This document shows positions 17,415 to 25,313 of a stretch of 64,000 bases of DNA, piece after piece. Each line of letters opens with the position of its first letter. Positions within the stretch are counted from its first letter, which is position 1. The stretch is from Paenibacillus sp. NFR01. GTDB taxonomy: Bacteria > Bacillota > Bacilli > Paenibacillales > Paenibacillaceae. Made by a program: the position numbers and the translations under genes. Location of the stretch: contig NZ_FOIK01000005.1 of assembly GCF_900111565.1 (NCBI RefSeq), positions 1 through 64,000 of the forward strand, written 5' to 3'. The notes beneath the pieces were generated by a model, which saw only the letters and a list, made by a program, of their open reading frames with translations, had not been told where the DNA came from and did no database searches.

Positions 17415-18038
17415 ATGACCGTAGCCATCGTCGATTACGGCATGGGCAACCTGCACAGCGTCAGCAAAGCGGTGGAGCGTCTCGGCTACGCGAGCCTGGT
17501 GACGGGCGATCCGGCTGAGATCATGGCCGCGGACAGCGTCATCCTGCCGGGCGTCGGCGCGTTCGGCGATGCGATGGAGCATCTGCGGGACACAGGCTTG
17601 GACGCAGTGGTAAAGGAGGCGGCAGCGGCGGGGCTTCCCGTGCTGGGCATCTGCCTTGGCATGCAGCTGCTATTCAGCGGCAGCGAGGAGCACGGACAGC
17701 ACGAAGGCTTAAGCCTGCTGCCCGGATCCGTGGTGCGTTTTGCTCCGCGCGAAGGGTACAAGGTGCCGCATATGGGCTGGAATCGGCTGGAGTTCCTGCA
17801 GCCGCGCAATCCGCTGCTTGAAGGACTTGAGGAAGGCCACGTGTATTTCGTGCATTCCTTCCACGCTCTGATGGAGAAAGACAGCGATTTGCTGGCGGTC
17901 ACGGATTACGGGCATCCGGTCACTGCCGTGGTCGGACGCGGCAATGTCTTCGGCATGCAGTTTCATCCGGAGAAAAGCGGAGAGCTCGGCATCAAGCTGC
18001 TCGGTAACTTTTTGAAGCTAAAGGGAGAGCGGGCGTAG
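17415..18038 (+). CDS. hisH: Imidazole glycerol phosphate synthase, glutaminase subunit
   Basis: A 207-residue class I glutamine amidotransferase that supplies ammonia to HisF. The nucleophile region LGICLGMQLLF (Cys near 79) and the His-Glu pair in MQFHPEKSG complete the triad. It begins two bases after the hisB stop. Together with HisF it converts PRFAR to imidazole glycerol phosphate and AICAR. Confidence 0.97.
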   Translation: MTVAIVDYGMGNLHSVSKAVERLGYASLVTGDPAEIMAADSVILPGVGAFGDAMEHLRDTGLDAVVKEAAAAGLPVLGICLGMQLLFSGSEEHGQHEGLSLLPGSVVRFAPREGYKVPHMGWNRLEFLQPRNPLLEGLEEGHVYFVHSFHALMEKDSDLLAVTDYGHPVTAVVGRGNVFGMQFHPEKSGELGIKLLGNFLKLKGERA

Positions 18039-18079
18039 ACCCGCATTAACGATATTGTCACGAAAGCAGGGGGAGCGCT

Positions 18080-18817
18080 ATGTCTTCATTTATCGTCTAT
18101 CCGGCCATTGATATCCGGGATGGCAAATGCGTCAGATTGCAGCAGGGCGATTACAACCAGGAAACGATCTATAACGACAGTCCGCTGGAGGTAGCCAAGG
18201 CCTGGGAGGCGCAGGGCGGGCAATATATCCATCTGGTGGACCTGGACGGTGCCAAAGCGGGCCATCCGGTAAACGATGAGATCATTAAAGCAATTGCCGG
18301 CAGCGTGCAGGTGCCGGTTCAGGTCGGCGGCGGCCTACGGACGCTGGCCGATGTGGAGAAGCTGCTCGGACTGGGCGTCAGCCGGGTCATTATCGGCACG
18401 GCGGCGATTAATGACCGTGCTTTTACGGAAGAAGTGCTGGCGAAATACGGCGATAAAGTGGCCATCGGCATCGATGCACGCGGCGGGTATGTAGCGACGC
18501 ACGGCTGGCTGAGCACCTCGGAGGTGCGGGCCGAGGATCTGGCGGTGGAGCTTGCGTCCAAAGGGGCGGAGACATTTATCTATACCGATATTTCCCGCGA
18601 CGGCATGATGCAGGGACCCAATGTGGACGGCATCGTGGCGATGGCGGCGGCATGCGGCAAAACCGTGATCGCCTCCGGCGGTGTGACGAGCCTGGACGAT
18701 CTGCTGCGCTTGAGTGCACATCATGCCAGCGGCATCGGCGGCGCCATTGTCGGCAAAGCGCTGTATACCGGAAATATTACGCTGCCCGAAGCGCTTCTGG
18801 CGCTGGGCCGGAAGTAG
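18080..18817 (+). CDS. hisA: Phosphoribosylformimino-5-aminoimidazole carboxamide ribotide isomerase
   Basis: A 245-residue (beta/alpha)8 barrel that isomerises ProFAR to PRFAR. The paired phosphate-binding motifs QVGGGLRTL and IIGTAAINDR are in the first half, with YTDISRDGMM and IASGGVTS in the second, showing the half-barrel repeat shared with HisF. AAGCAGGGGGAGCGCT precedes the ATG. It sits between hisH and hisF, as in most Firmicutes. Confidence 0.97.
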   Translation: MSSFIVYPAIDIRDGKCVRLQQGDYNQETIYNDSPLEVAKAWEAQGGQYIHLVDLDGAKAGHPVNDEIIKAIAGSVQVPVQVGGGLRTLADVEKLLGLGVSRVIIGTAAINDRAFTEEVLAKYGDKVAIGIDARGGYVATHGWLSTSEVRAEDLAVELASKGAETFIYTDISRDGMMQGPNVDGIVAMAAACGKTVIASGGVTSLDDLLRLSAHHASGIGGAIVGKALYTGNITLPEALLALGRK

Positions 18818-18832
18818 ACAGGGGGAAACGCG

Positions 18833-19591
18833 ATGTTAGCCAAACGCATTATTCCTTGCCTGGACGTGAAGGACGGCCGGGTCGTGAAAGGCGTCAACTT
18901 CGTCAACCTGCGCGATGCCGGAGATCCGGTGGAGCTGGCGGCGCTGTATGACCGCGAGGGCGCGGATGAACTCGTCTTCCTCGATATCTCTGCTTCGGTG
19001 GAAGGCAGGGCTACGATGGTGGAAGTGGTGCGGCAGACCGCCGGCGAAATCGCCATCCCGTTTACCGTCGGCGGCGGCATTTCGACGCCGGAGGACATGA
19101 AGGTGATTTTGCGCGCCGGCGCTGACAAAATCGGCATCAACACCGCGGCGGTCAAGAATCCGCAGCTGATCCTTGAAGGCGCTAAGCGCTTCGGCTCCCA
19201 GTGCATTGTGGTGGCGATCGACGCCAAATACAATGAAGCCTGGGGCGAATGGGAAGTGTATACGCACGGCGGACGGCAACCGTCCGGTATCCGGGCGCTG
19301 GCTTGGGCCAAAGAAGCGGAAAAACTGGGCGCCGGCGAAATTCTGCTGACAAGCATGGATGCCGACGGAACGAAGGACGGCTTTGACCTGAAGCTGACCG
19401 CTGCGGTCAGCGATCTGCTGAGCATTCCCGTGATCGCCTCCGGCGGCGCCGGGAAGATTGAGCATTTCTATGATGTATTTACGGAAGGCAAAGCCGATGC
19501 CGGCCTGGCCGCGACGATTTTTCACTATAAAGAGATTGCCATTCATGATCTTAAGGCCGATCTCAAGCAAAGAGGGGTAGAAATCCGATGA
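18833..19591 (+). CDS. hisF: Imidazole glycerol phosphate synthase, cyclase subunit
   Basis: A 252-residue (beta/alpha)8 barrel that pairs with HisH. It starts MLAKRIIPCLDVKDGRVVKG, whose Asp (DVKD) is the catalytic region, and has FTVGGGI and ITSGGAGKIEHF-type phosphate motifs (here IASGGAGKIEHF). It overlaps hisI by four bases (ATGA), indicating coupled translation. Confidence 0.97.
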   Translation: MLAKRIIPCLDVKDGRVVKGVNFVNLRDAGDPVELAALYDREGADELVFLDISASVEGRATMVEVVRQTAGEIAIPFTVGGGISTPEDMKVILRAGADKIGINTAAVKNPQLILEGAKRFGSQCIVVAIDAKYNEAWGEWEVYTHGGRQPSGIRALAWAKEAEKLGAGEILLTSMDADGTKDGFDLKLTAAVSDLLSIPVIASGGAGKIEHFYDVFTEGKADAGLAATIFHYKEIAIHDLKADLKQRGVEIR

Positions 19592-20265
19592 GTCAACAGG
19601 AATGGATTGCAGGCATCCGCTGGAATGAAGCCGGCCTGGTCCCTGCCGTTGTGCAGGACGCAAGCACGCTGGAAGTACTGATGGTGGCCTATATGAACGA
19701 GGAGTCGCTGCGCCTGTCGCTGGAGAGCGGGCAGACCTGGTTCTGGAGCCGCTCGCGCGGCGAGTTGTGGAACAAAGGCGCAACGTCAGGGAATACGCAG
19801 GCGATCGCCTCGATTCATTACGATTGCGACAATGACACACTGCTGTTGAAGGTAGTTCCAGAGGGGCCGGCCTGCCACACCGGCGAGACCTCGTGCTTCT
19901 ACCGGGAGATTCCGCTGGAGCGGCCGGCTGCGCCTGTTCAGGCTGTATCACCGGCAGCGGGCGAAGGACGGTTTGCCGTATTGGCCGAGCTGGAGCGCGT
20001 CATCGCCGAGCGTGAAACCGAACGTCCGGAAGGCGCTTATACTACCTATCTGTTTGATAAAGGCGTCGATAAAATTTTGAAAAAGGTGGGCGAAGAAGCC
20101 TCGGAAACGATCATCGCCGCCAAAAATAAAGACAACGCCGAGCTGCGGCTCGAAGTCAGTGATCTGATCTATCACCTGCTCGTACTGCTGCAGGAGCGCA
20201 AGCTGCCGCTGGACGAAATCATGGCGGAGCTGAGTGCCCGCCACGAACGTCCGCGCCGTGATTAG
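19588..20265 (+). CDS. hisI: Bifunctional phosphoribosyl-AMP cyclohydrolase / phosphoribosyl-ATP pyrophosphatase
   Basis: A 225-residue fusion (hisIE). The N-terminal cyclohydrolase domain (to about residue 115) has WFWSRSRGELWNKGATSGN and the metal-binding cysteines in HYDCDNDTLL and CHTGETSCFY. The C-terminal pyrophosphatase domain (about 125-225) has GAYTTYLFDKGVDKILKKVGEEASE. It catalyses steps two and three of histidine synthesis. Confidence 0.97.
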   Translation: MSQQEWIAGIRWNEAGLVPAVVQDASTLEVLMVAYMNEESLRLSLESGQTWFWSRSRGELWNKGATSGNTQAIASIHYDCDNDTLLLKVVPEGPACHTGETSCFYREIPLERPAAPVQAVSPAAGEGRFAVLAELERVIAERETERPEGAYTTYLFDKGVDKILKKVGEEASETIIAAKNKDNAELRLEVSDLIYHLLVLLQERKLPLDEIMAELSARHERPRRD

Positions 20266-20281
20266 AAAGGAGGAAGACGGC

Positions 20282-21109
20282 ATGCGCATCGACTACCATA
20301 CTCACCACGAACGCTGCGGACATGCGGTAGGCAAGCTGGAGGAATACGTCCAGCGCGGTATAGCGCTCGGACTGGACCAGCTTGGGTTGTCCGACCATCT
20401 GCCGCTGATCCATGTCGATCCGGACAGCTATTATCCCGAGATGGCGATGCCGCTGTCCGAGCTTCCGCATTACGTGGAAGAATGCCTTACCTTGAAGGAA
20501 CGCTACCGCGGTGTAATCGACCTCAAAGTGGGGCTGGAAGCTGATTATATCGAAGGCTACGAGGAACAAATCCGCGAGCTGCTGGCCCCGTATCCCTGGG
20601 ATTACCTGATCGGTTCCGTTCACTTTCTCGGGGAGTGGGACATTACCGACTTCCGGCAGGTCCACGGTTGGGAAGGGCAGGACCCGCTTGAGGTCTATCG
20701 CCGTTATTACGATGCCGTAAGGAAGTCCGCACAATCGGGAATCTATGATATTATAGGACATATGGACGTGATCAAACGGTTTGGTTATGGTCCGCAAACA
20801 CCGGAAGGCCACGCCGAGGTCCGGAAGCTGGAACGGGAGACGCTTCAGATCATCGCGCAAAGCGGCATAGCCATGGAGCTGAACGCTTCCGGGCTGACCA
20901 AGCCTTGCGCCGAGATGTTCCCTGCAGAGCACATTTTGCGGGAAGCGCTTGCGCTGGGGATTCCGCTGACGCTCGGGTCGGATGCCCATGATCCCCGGAA
21001 GCTGGGCGAAGGACTGGATATCGCACGCGGACAGTTGCATCAACTGGGCTTCCGCGAGCTGGCCGTGTTTGACGGAAGGCAACGCCGAATGATTCCGTTT
21101 CAACCTTAA
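20282..21109 (+). CDS. hisJ: Histidinol-phosphatase, PHP family (HisJ/HisK type)
   Basis: A 275-residue PHP-domain phosphatase that converts histidinol phosphate to histidinol. Metal-binding motifs DYHTHHERCGHA at the N-terminus, GLEADYIEG, GSVHFLGEWD, IIGHMDVIKRFG and LGSDAHDPRKLGEG are present. ATG 20282 follows GAAAGGAGGAAGACGGC, an excellent ribosome site. It supplies the phosphatase step missing from the short HisB. Only hisC is missing from the local pathway set. Confidence 0.93.
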   Translation: MRIDYHTHHERCGHAVGKLEEYVQRGIALGLDQLGLSDHLPLIHVDPDSYYPEMAMPLSELPHYVEECLTLKERYRGVIDLKVGLEADYIEGYEEQIRELLAPYPWDYLIGSVHFLGEWDITDFRQVHGWEGQDPLEVYRRYYDAVRKSAQSGIYDIIGHMDVIKRFGYGPQTPEGHAEVRKLERETLQIIAQSGIAMELNASGLTKPCAEMFPAEHILREALALGIPLTLGSDAHDPRKLGEGLDIARGQLHQLGFRELAVFDGRQRRMIPFQP

Positions 21110-21131
21110 TATCAAATACCGGGAGGGTATT

Positions 21132-22079
21132 ATGCGTCACCAATTGCGAATTTTTTCAGGCTCCTCGAATCCGAAGCTGGCTGCCGATATTGCTGAGCGG
21201 CTCGGCGCGCCGCTGGGACTGATCAAGCTGACCCGTTTTAAAAGCGGTGAAATCTATGTGCATTACGAAGAGAGCATCCGCAACTGTGACGTGTTCCTGG
21301 TGCAGTCGCTGGCCCATCCGATCAACGAGCTGTTCGTGGAGTTGCTGGTGATGATCGATGCAGCCAAACGCGCTTCGGCAAGAACCGTTAACATTATCGT
21401 GCCGTATTACGGATATGCCCGTCAGGAACGCAAGTCCGCTCCGCGTGAGCCGATTTCGGCCAAAATGGTTGCGGATGTGCTGACCACCGCGGGAGCCACG
21501 CGTGTCATTACCGTCGACCTGCATGCAGCCGCCATCCAAGGCTTTTTCAATATTCCGGTGGACCATGTCACCGCACTGGATTTGATCAGCAGCTACCTGA
21601 AATCGAAAAATATCGCCGATCCGGTAGTCGTCTCGCCGGATGCCGGCCGGGCCTCCATGGCCGAGAAGCTGGCCAGCCGCCTGGATTCGCCGTTCGCGAT
21701 CATGATCAAGAAGCGCCCGGCGCATAACGAATCGGTCATTACGCATGTGATCGGCGATGTCGCCGGACGGACGCCGGTCATCATCGAGGACCTGATCGAT
21801 ACCGGAACCACAATTGTCAACGTGGTGGAGGGCCTCAAGGAGCGGGGCGCGAAGAACAGCATCATTTGCGCGACCCACGGCTTATTCTCGGCGGATGCGC
21901 TCAGCCGGATGGAGCATCCCAATATCGACGAGGTGGTCATCACCGATACGATTGCGCTGCCGGATGACCATTCCAGCCGGTTCACGGTATTGTCGGTCGG
22001 ACCGATTCTTGCCGAAGCGACGCGGATCATTATCGAAGGCGGCTCGATCGATAAGCTGTTCCGGCATACGGATCTATAA
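21132..22079 (+). CDS. prs: Ribose-phosphate pyrophosphokinase (PRPP synthetase), his-linked paralogue
   Basis: A 315-residue enzyme making PRPP from ribose 5-phosphate and ATP. It has the PRPP-binding loop VIIEDLIDTGTTI near 217-229, the catalytic flap region RQERKSAPREPISAK and the DLHAAAIQGFF stretch. Some positions differ from the housekeeping enzyme, for example KKRPAHNESVITHVIG where KRRPxPN is usual. It follows the histidinol phosphatase by 22 bases with GGGAGG before ATG, and a terminator comes next. It probably feeds HisG directly; a second, main prs is expected elsewhere in the genome. Confidence 0.93.
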   Translation: MRHQLRIFSGSSNPKLAADIAERLGAPLGLIKLTRFKSGEIYVHYEESIRNCDVFLVQSLAHPINELFVELLVMIDAAKRASARTVNIIVPYYGYARQERKSAPREPISAKMVADVLTTAGATRVITVDLHAAAIQGFFNIPVDHVTALDLISSYLKSKNIADPVVVSPDAGRASMAEKLASRLDSPFAIMIKKRPAHNESVITHVIGDVAGRTPVIIEDLIDTGTTIVNVVEGLKERGAKNSIICATHGLFSADALSRMEHPNIDEVVITDTIALPDDHSSRFTVLSVGPILAEATRIIIEGGSIDKLFRHTDL

Positions 22080-22113
22080 AAGCCGCAGGTCTGTTTTCAT
22101 AGCTTTGCAGCCA

Positions 22114-22137
22114 AAGCCCCGCATTGTGGGGCTTTTT
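22114..22137 (+). terminator. Intrinsic terminator of the his-prs operon
   Basis: AAGCCCC / GGGGCTT with loop GCATTGT is followed by six T in total. It closes the hisZ-prs gene run. Confidence 0.9.
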
Positions 22138-22193
22138 TGCTTGCAATTTCCTCTCCAATGTTTGCCGCAAACCTTGAGAACCCCCCTGCAACC

Positions 22194-22290
22194 TGTGGTA
22201 TACTGGGTGAAGATGCTTAGGCAGCATGACCCAACCAGATAGAAGGCGTGACAATAGGGGCCCGTACGTTTGTCCGGTAAGGCCCTTTTA
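22194..22290 (+). promoter_or_regulatory. Extended -10 promoter and leader hairpin before the TPR gene
   Basis: TGGTATACT (22196-22204) is an extended -10 element. Downstream in the leader, AGGGGCC (22256-22262) can pair with GGCCCTT (22281-22287), followed by TTTATTTTT, a weak terminator-like structure about 55 bases before the TPR start. ATGCT/AGCAT at 22213-22227 forms a small hairpin before it. Whether this leader controls expression is not known. Confidence 0.45.
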
Positions 22291-22340
22291 TTTTTCGCCG
22301 TAGCGTTAGGAAGCTGAAACAAAGGAGGTGCCTCGCTTCC

Positions 22341-23696
22341 ATGATTGAACGAACTTCAGAGACGGACGGGACTGTCGGCAACGTCATTCCGGTCACTCTG
22401 GACGCCAATTTTTTCTTTGAAAGAGCCGTACGGTCGCTGGACCGCTTCCAATATGAAAAGGCGCTCAAAAATTTTCGCAAGGCCGTTGAATATGAACCGG
22501 AGAATCCCGTGAACCATTGCAATATGGCGGGGATATTATCGGAGATGGGTGATTATGAAGGCTCGAACGGGATTTTGCGGCATGTGCTCGAGACCATTGA
22601 TCCCCAGATGACGGAGTGCCATTTCTTTATGGCCAATAATTACGCCAATATGGAGAACTACGAAGAAGCCGAACGCGAGCTCGTGATGTATCTCGAAGAA
22701 GATGCGAAGGGCGAATATATGGCCGAATCCGAAGAGCTAATGGAGCTGCTGCAATACGAGCTGAACCGTCCGGCGCCGCTGGCACGCATCCGCAGCCGGG
22801 AAGGCGTGGTGGAGCATGACAAAGCCCGCAGTCTTTTGGAGGAGGGCAAGTTTACGCAAGCGGTAAAGCTGCTGGAAGAAATCACGGAGAATACTCCCGA
22901 TTTTCTGGCTGCACACAATAATCTGGCATTGGCCTACTTCTATATGGGAAGATTTACGAAAGCCAAAGAATGTATTGCGGAAGTGCTGGAGCGGGATCCC
23001 GGCAATCTGCATGCGCTCTGCAACTTGGCGATTTTCCTCCAATACGAGGGGGACCGCGAACAGCTGCCCGCCTTGCTCCATCTGCTGGAAGTGACGGTGC
23101 CGTTCCATAGAGAGCATGTATTCAAAATCGCAACGACCATGGGCATTCTCGGCGGCCATCGTACCGCGTACGCCCATTTCCGCCGCCTGCTGAAAGATGA
23201 AGCGGTGGAGGGAGACGCCGTGCTGTATCATTACTGCGCGGCTGCGGCTAGCAACAGCGGGCTGTATGCGGAAGCGCTGCGCTGCTGGAGGCAGGCCGAG
23301 CGGCTGGACCCCGGCTCGGTTGTACCGCGTTTTTTTGCGGCGCAGCTGCAGAAAGCGATAGCCGATCACCAACCGATGCCGCAGGTGAGCTATAACTACC
23401 AGCTCCCTTTCCAGGAGCAGCTTAAGCGGTGGAAGGATGATGCCGGCGCCTTTACGGCGGAGGTGCGAAACAATCCGCTGCTGCGGGCATCGTTCTTTTG
23501 GGCACTGCGCTACGGCGATGCCGCGACCCGTTCGCAGGTCGGCGAAGCGCTGCGCTGGATCGAGGACGAGGAGCTGCGCGAGCTCATGCGCGAAGCGCTG
23601 GAGCAGGAGACGCAGCCGGACGCGCCGCTGCAGGAATCGTCGCTGCTGCATTTGCAGCGGCTGATCGGCGGCGCGGAAGAGCATCCGGCGTTGTGA
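22341..23696 (+). CDS. Tetratricopeptide-repeat protein, YvcD type
   Basis: A 451-residue soluble protein made largely of TPR-like helix pairs. Repeats are visible at about 28-60 (LDRFQYEKALKNFRKAVEYE), 62-95, 150-220 (LLEEGKFTQAVKLLEEI) and 280-335. TPR arrays bind other proteins; no enzyme domain is seen. A TPR gene (yvcD) lies between hisI and trxB in B. subtilis, and the position here is equivalent, so it is probably an orthologue. AAAGGAGGTG precedes the start. Confidence 0.82.
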   Translation: MIERTSETDGTVGNVIPVTLDANFFFERAVRSLDRFQYEKALKNFRKAVEYEPENPVNHCNMAGILSEMGDYEGSNGILRHVLETIDPQMTECHFFMANNYANMENYEEAERELVMYLEEDAKGEYMAESEELMELLQYELNRPAPLARIRSREGVVEHDKARSLLEEGKFTQAVKLLEEITENTPDFLAAHNNLALAYFYMGRFTKAKECIAEVLERDPGNLHALCNLAIFLQYEGDREQLPALLHLLEVTVPFHREHVFKIATTMGILGGHRTAYAHFRRLLKDEAVEGDAVLYHYCAAAASNSGLYAEALRCWRQAERLDPGSVVPRFFAAQLQKAIADHQPMPQVSYNYQLPFQEQLKRWKDDAGAFTAEVRNNPLLRASFFWALRYGDAATRSQVGEALRWIEDEELRELMREALEQETQPDAPLQESSLLHLQRLIGGAEEHPAL

Positions 23697-23892
23697 GTTT
23701 GCCCTCGCGCTTGCCAATGCGGTGTCATTGCCGGCCAGCTTGGGTAAAGGTTAATGGGTCCCATAGGGGACGAAAGGTATAAATCGGGCATATTATTGTA
23801 TCCTTATATTGTCCACAGAAACGCAGTAAGGCTTCGGCGAAGCCGGGCGGCGGATCTTACACATACCCTACCATTGCAAGGAGGCTACTTGG

Positions 23893-24846
23893 ATGTACAA
23901 AACGATTGTCATCGGTACCGGCCCGGCGGGGCTGACGGCTGCAATTTACCTGGCGCGCGCCAATTTGAATCCGCTCGTAATCGAGGGTTTGCAGCCGGGC
24001 GGGCAATTGACGACGACGACGGAAGTGGAGAACTTCCCGGGTTTTCCTGAAGGCATACTTGGTCCTGACCTGATGGATAACATGCGGAAGCAGGCGGAGC
24101 GCTTCGGCGCCGAGTTCCGTAACGGTTGGGTGGAAACGGTCGATTTCTCGCAGCGCCCGTTCAAAATTACCGTAGACGGCCAAGGCGTGCTGGAAGCCGA
24201 ATCGGTAATTATTTCTACCGGAGCTTCGGCCCGATATTTGGGCATCCCCGGGGAACAGGAGAATGTCGGCCGCGGCGTCAGCACCTGTGCGACCTGCGAC
24301 GGCTTTTTCTTCCGCGGCAAAAAGATCATCGTCATCGGCGGCGGCGACTCCGCGATGGAGGAAGCAAGCTTCCTGACGCGGTTTGCCTCCAGCGTCACGC
24401 TGGTGCACCGCCGCAGCGAGCTGCGCGCCTCCAAGATCATGCAGGATCGGGCGCGCGAAAATGCCAAGGTGGCGTGGGCGCTGAACCGCACGCCGCTGGA
24501 GGTCGCCGTCTCGGAGACCGGCGTAAAGGGACTGCTCGTCCGCAACAACGAAAGCGGACAGGAGGAGCTGGTGGAGGCGGACGGCGTGTTTGTCGCCATC
24601 GGCCATACGCCGAACACGGCCTTCCTCGGCGGACAGGTCACGACGGACGCGAACGGCTACATCGTCGTGCGCCCAGGCACGACGGAGACGAACATTCCCG
24701 GCGTCTTCGCCTGCGGGGACGTGCAGGATACCCGTTACCGCCAGGCAATCTCAGCGGCGGGAACCGGCTGCATGGCGGCCATGGACGCCGAGAAGTTTCT
24801 GGAAGGCGCCATGGTGCATGACTGGAGCGAAACGCTGGACAAATAA
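23893..24846 (+). CDS. trxB: Thioredoxin reductase
   Basis: A 317-residue flavoenzyme that reduces thioredoxin with NADPH. FAD-binding GTGPAGLTAAIYLARA begins at residue 8, the redox cysteines are Cys-132 and Cys-135 (CATC), and NADPH-binding GGGDSAMEEA follows at about 154-163. The C-terminal FAD motif GVFACGDVQD is intact. TGCAAGGAGGC precedes the ATG. It lies below the TPR gene, as in B. subtilis. Confidence 0.97.
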   Translation: MYKTIVIGTGPAGLTAAIYLARANLNPLVIEGLQPGGQLTTTTEVENFPGFPEGILGPDLMDNMRKQAERFGAEFRNGWVETVDFSQRPFKITVDGQGVLEAESVIISTGASARYLGIPGEQENVGRGVSTCATCDGFFFRGKKIIVIGGGDSAMEEASFLTRFASSVTLVHRRSELRASKIMQDRARENAKVAWALNRTPLEVAVSETGVKGLLVRNNESGQEELVEADGVFVAIGHTPNTAFLGGQVTTDANGYIVVRPGTTETNIPGVFACGDVQDTRYRQAISAAGTGCMAAMDAEKFLEGAMVHDWSETLDK

Positions 24847-24897
24847 CCGTGCGGAAGCCGTTTAGGCGGCGCGCTTGGATATACGTGGAATAGCGGC

Positions 24898-24933
24898 AAA
24901 AAGCCGGAACCCGGACAGGGGTTCCGGCTTTTT
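24898..24933 (+). terminator. Intrinsic terminator after trxB
   Basis: AAAAGCCGGAACCC and GGGTTCCGGCTTTTT form a long GC-rich stem with a short loop and a T run. Confidence 0.92.
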
Positions 24934-25009
24934 GGCGTCACCGGCGCTATTTTTCACAATTAGTGCGCAAAATCACAATCCTGCCCTATTCCCTATGCTA
25001 GGCTGTATT

Positions 25010-25024
25010 TGAGAAAGATTCTCA
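25010..25024. promoter_or_regulatory. Fur-box-like palindrome before the DUF1858/DUF438 genes
   Basis: TGAGAAAGATTCTCA is a 7-1-7 inverted repeat that matches the Gram-positive Fur core TGATAATNATTATCA at 11 of 14 informative positions. It ends 19 bases before the DUF1858 start, so bound Fur would be well placed to repress. Iron control is an inference from this match. Confidence 0.5.
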
Positions 25025-25043
25025 TTAATAAGGGGATGGGAAG

Positions 25044-25274
25044 ATGGAGCACAAAGTGCTGAGAATGGATGAATCCATCTTTGATTTGGTCAGCCGGCAT
25101 CCGGAGATCGCCGACATTATGGTCGAGCTGGGCTTCCGCGATATTGCCAAACCGGGGATGCTGCAGACCGCAGGCCGGTTCATGACATTGTCCAAAGGCG
25201 CAAAACTCAAAAAAATCGACGTCGGCGCCATTAAGCAGACTTTTCTGCAGCATGGCTTCGACCTTACCGAATAG
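25044..25274 (+). CDS. DUF1858 domain protein
   Basis: A 76-residue soluble protein matching DUF1858 across its length (SIFDLVSRHPEIADIMVELGF). The DUF1858 fold is a small helical domain often found alone or beside DUF438/hemerythrin proteins in organisms that can grow without oxygen. It has no cysteine and no membrane segment. AGGGGATGGG precedes the ATG. It is 39 bases from the DUF438 gene, so the two are probably one operon. Confidence 0.85.
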   Translation: MEHKVLRMDESIFDLVSRHPEIADIMVELGFRDIAKPGMLQTAGRFMTLSKGAKLKKIDVGAIKQTFLQHGFDLTE

Positions 25275-25313
25275 ACGGCAGTCCCAAAAACAACCTACAA
25301 GGAGCGAACGACA

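Noticed and set aside
24961..24995. Possible Fnr half-site (TCACA) before the DUF1858 gene
   Set aside because: Only one half of the TGTGA-N6-TCACA palindrome is recognisable; the Fur-like box is much better.
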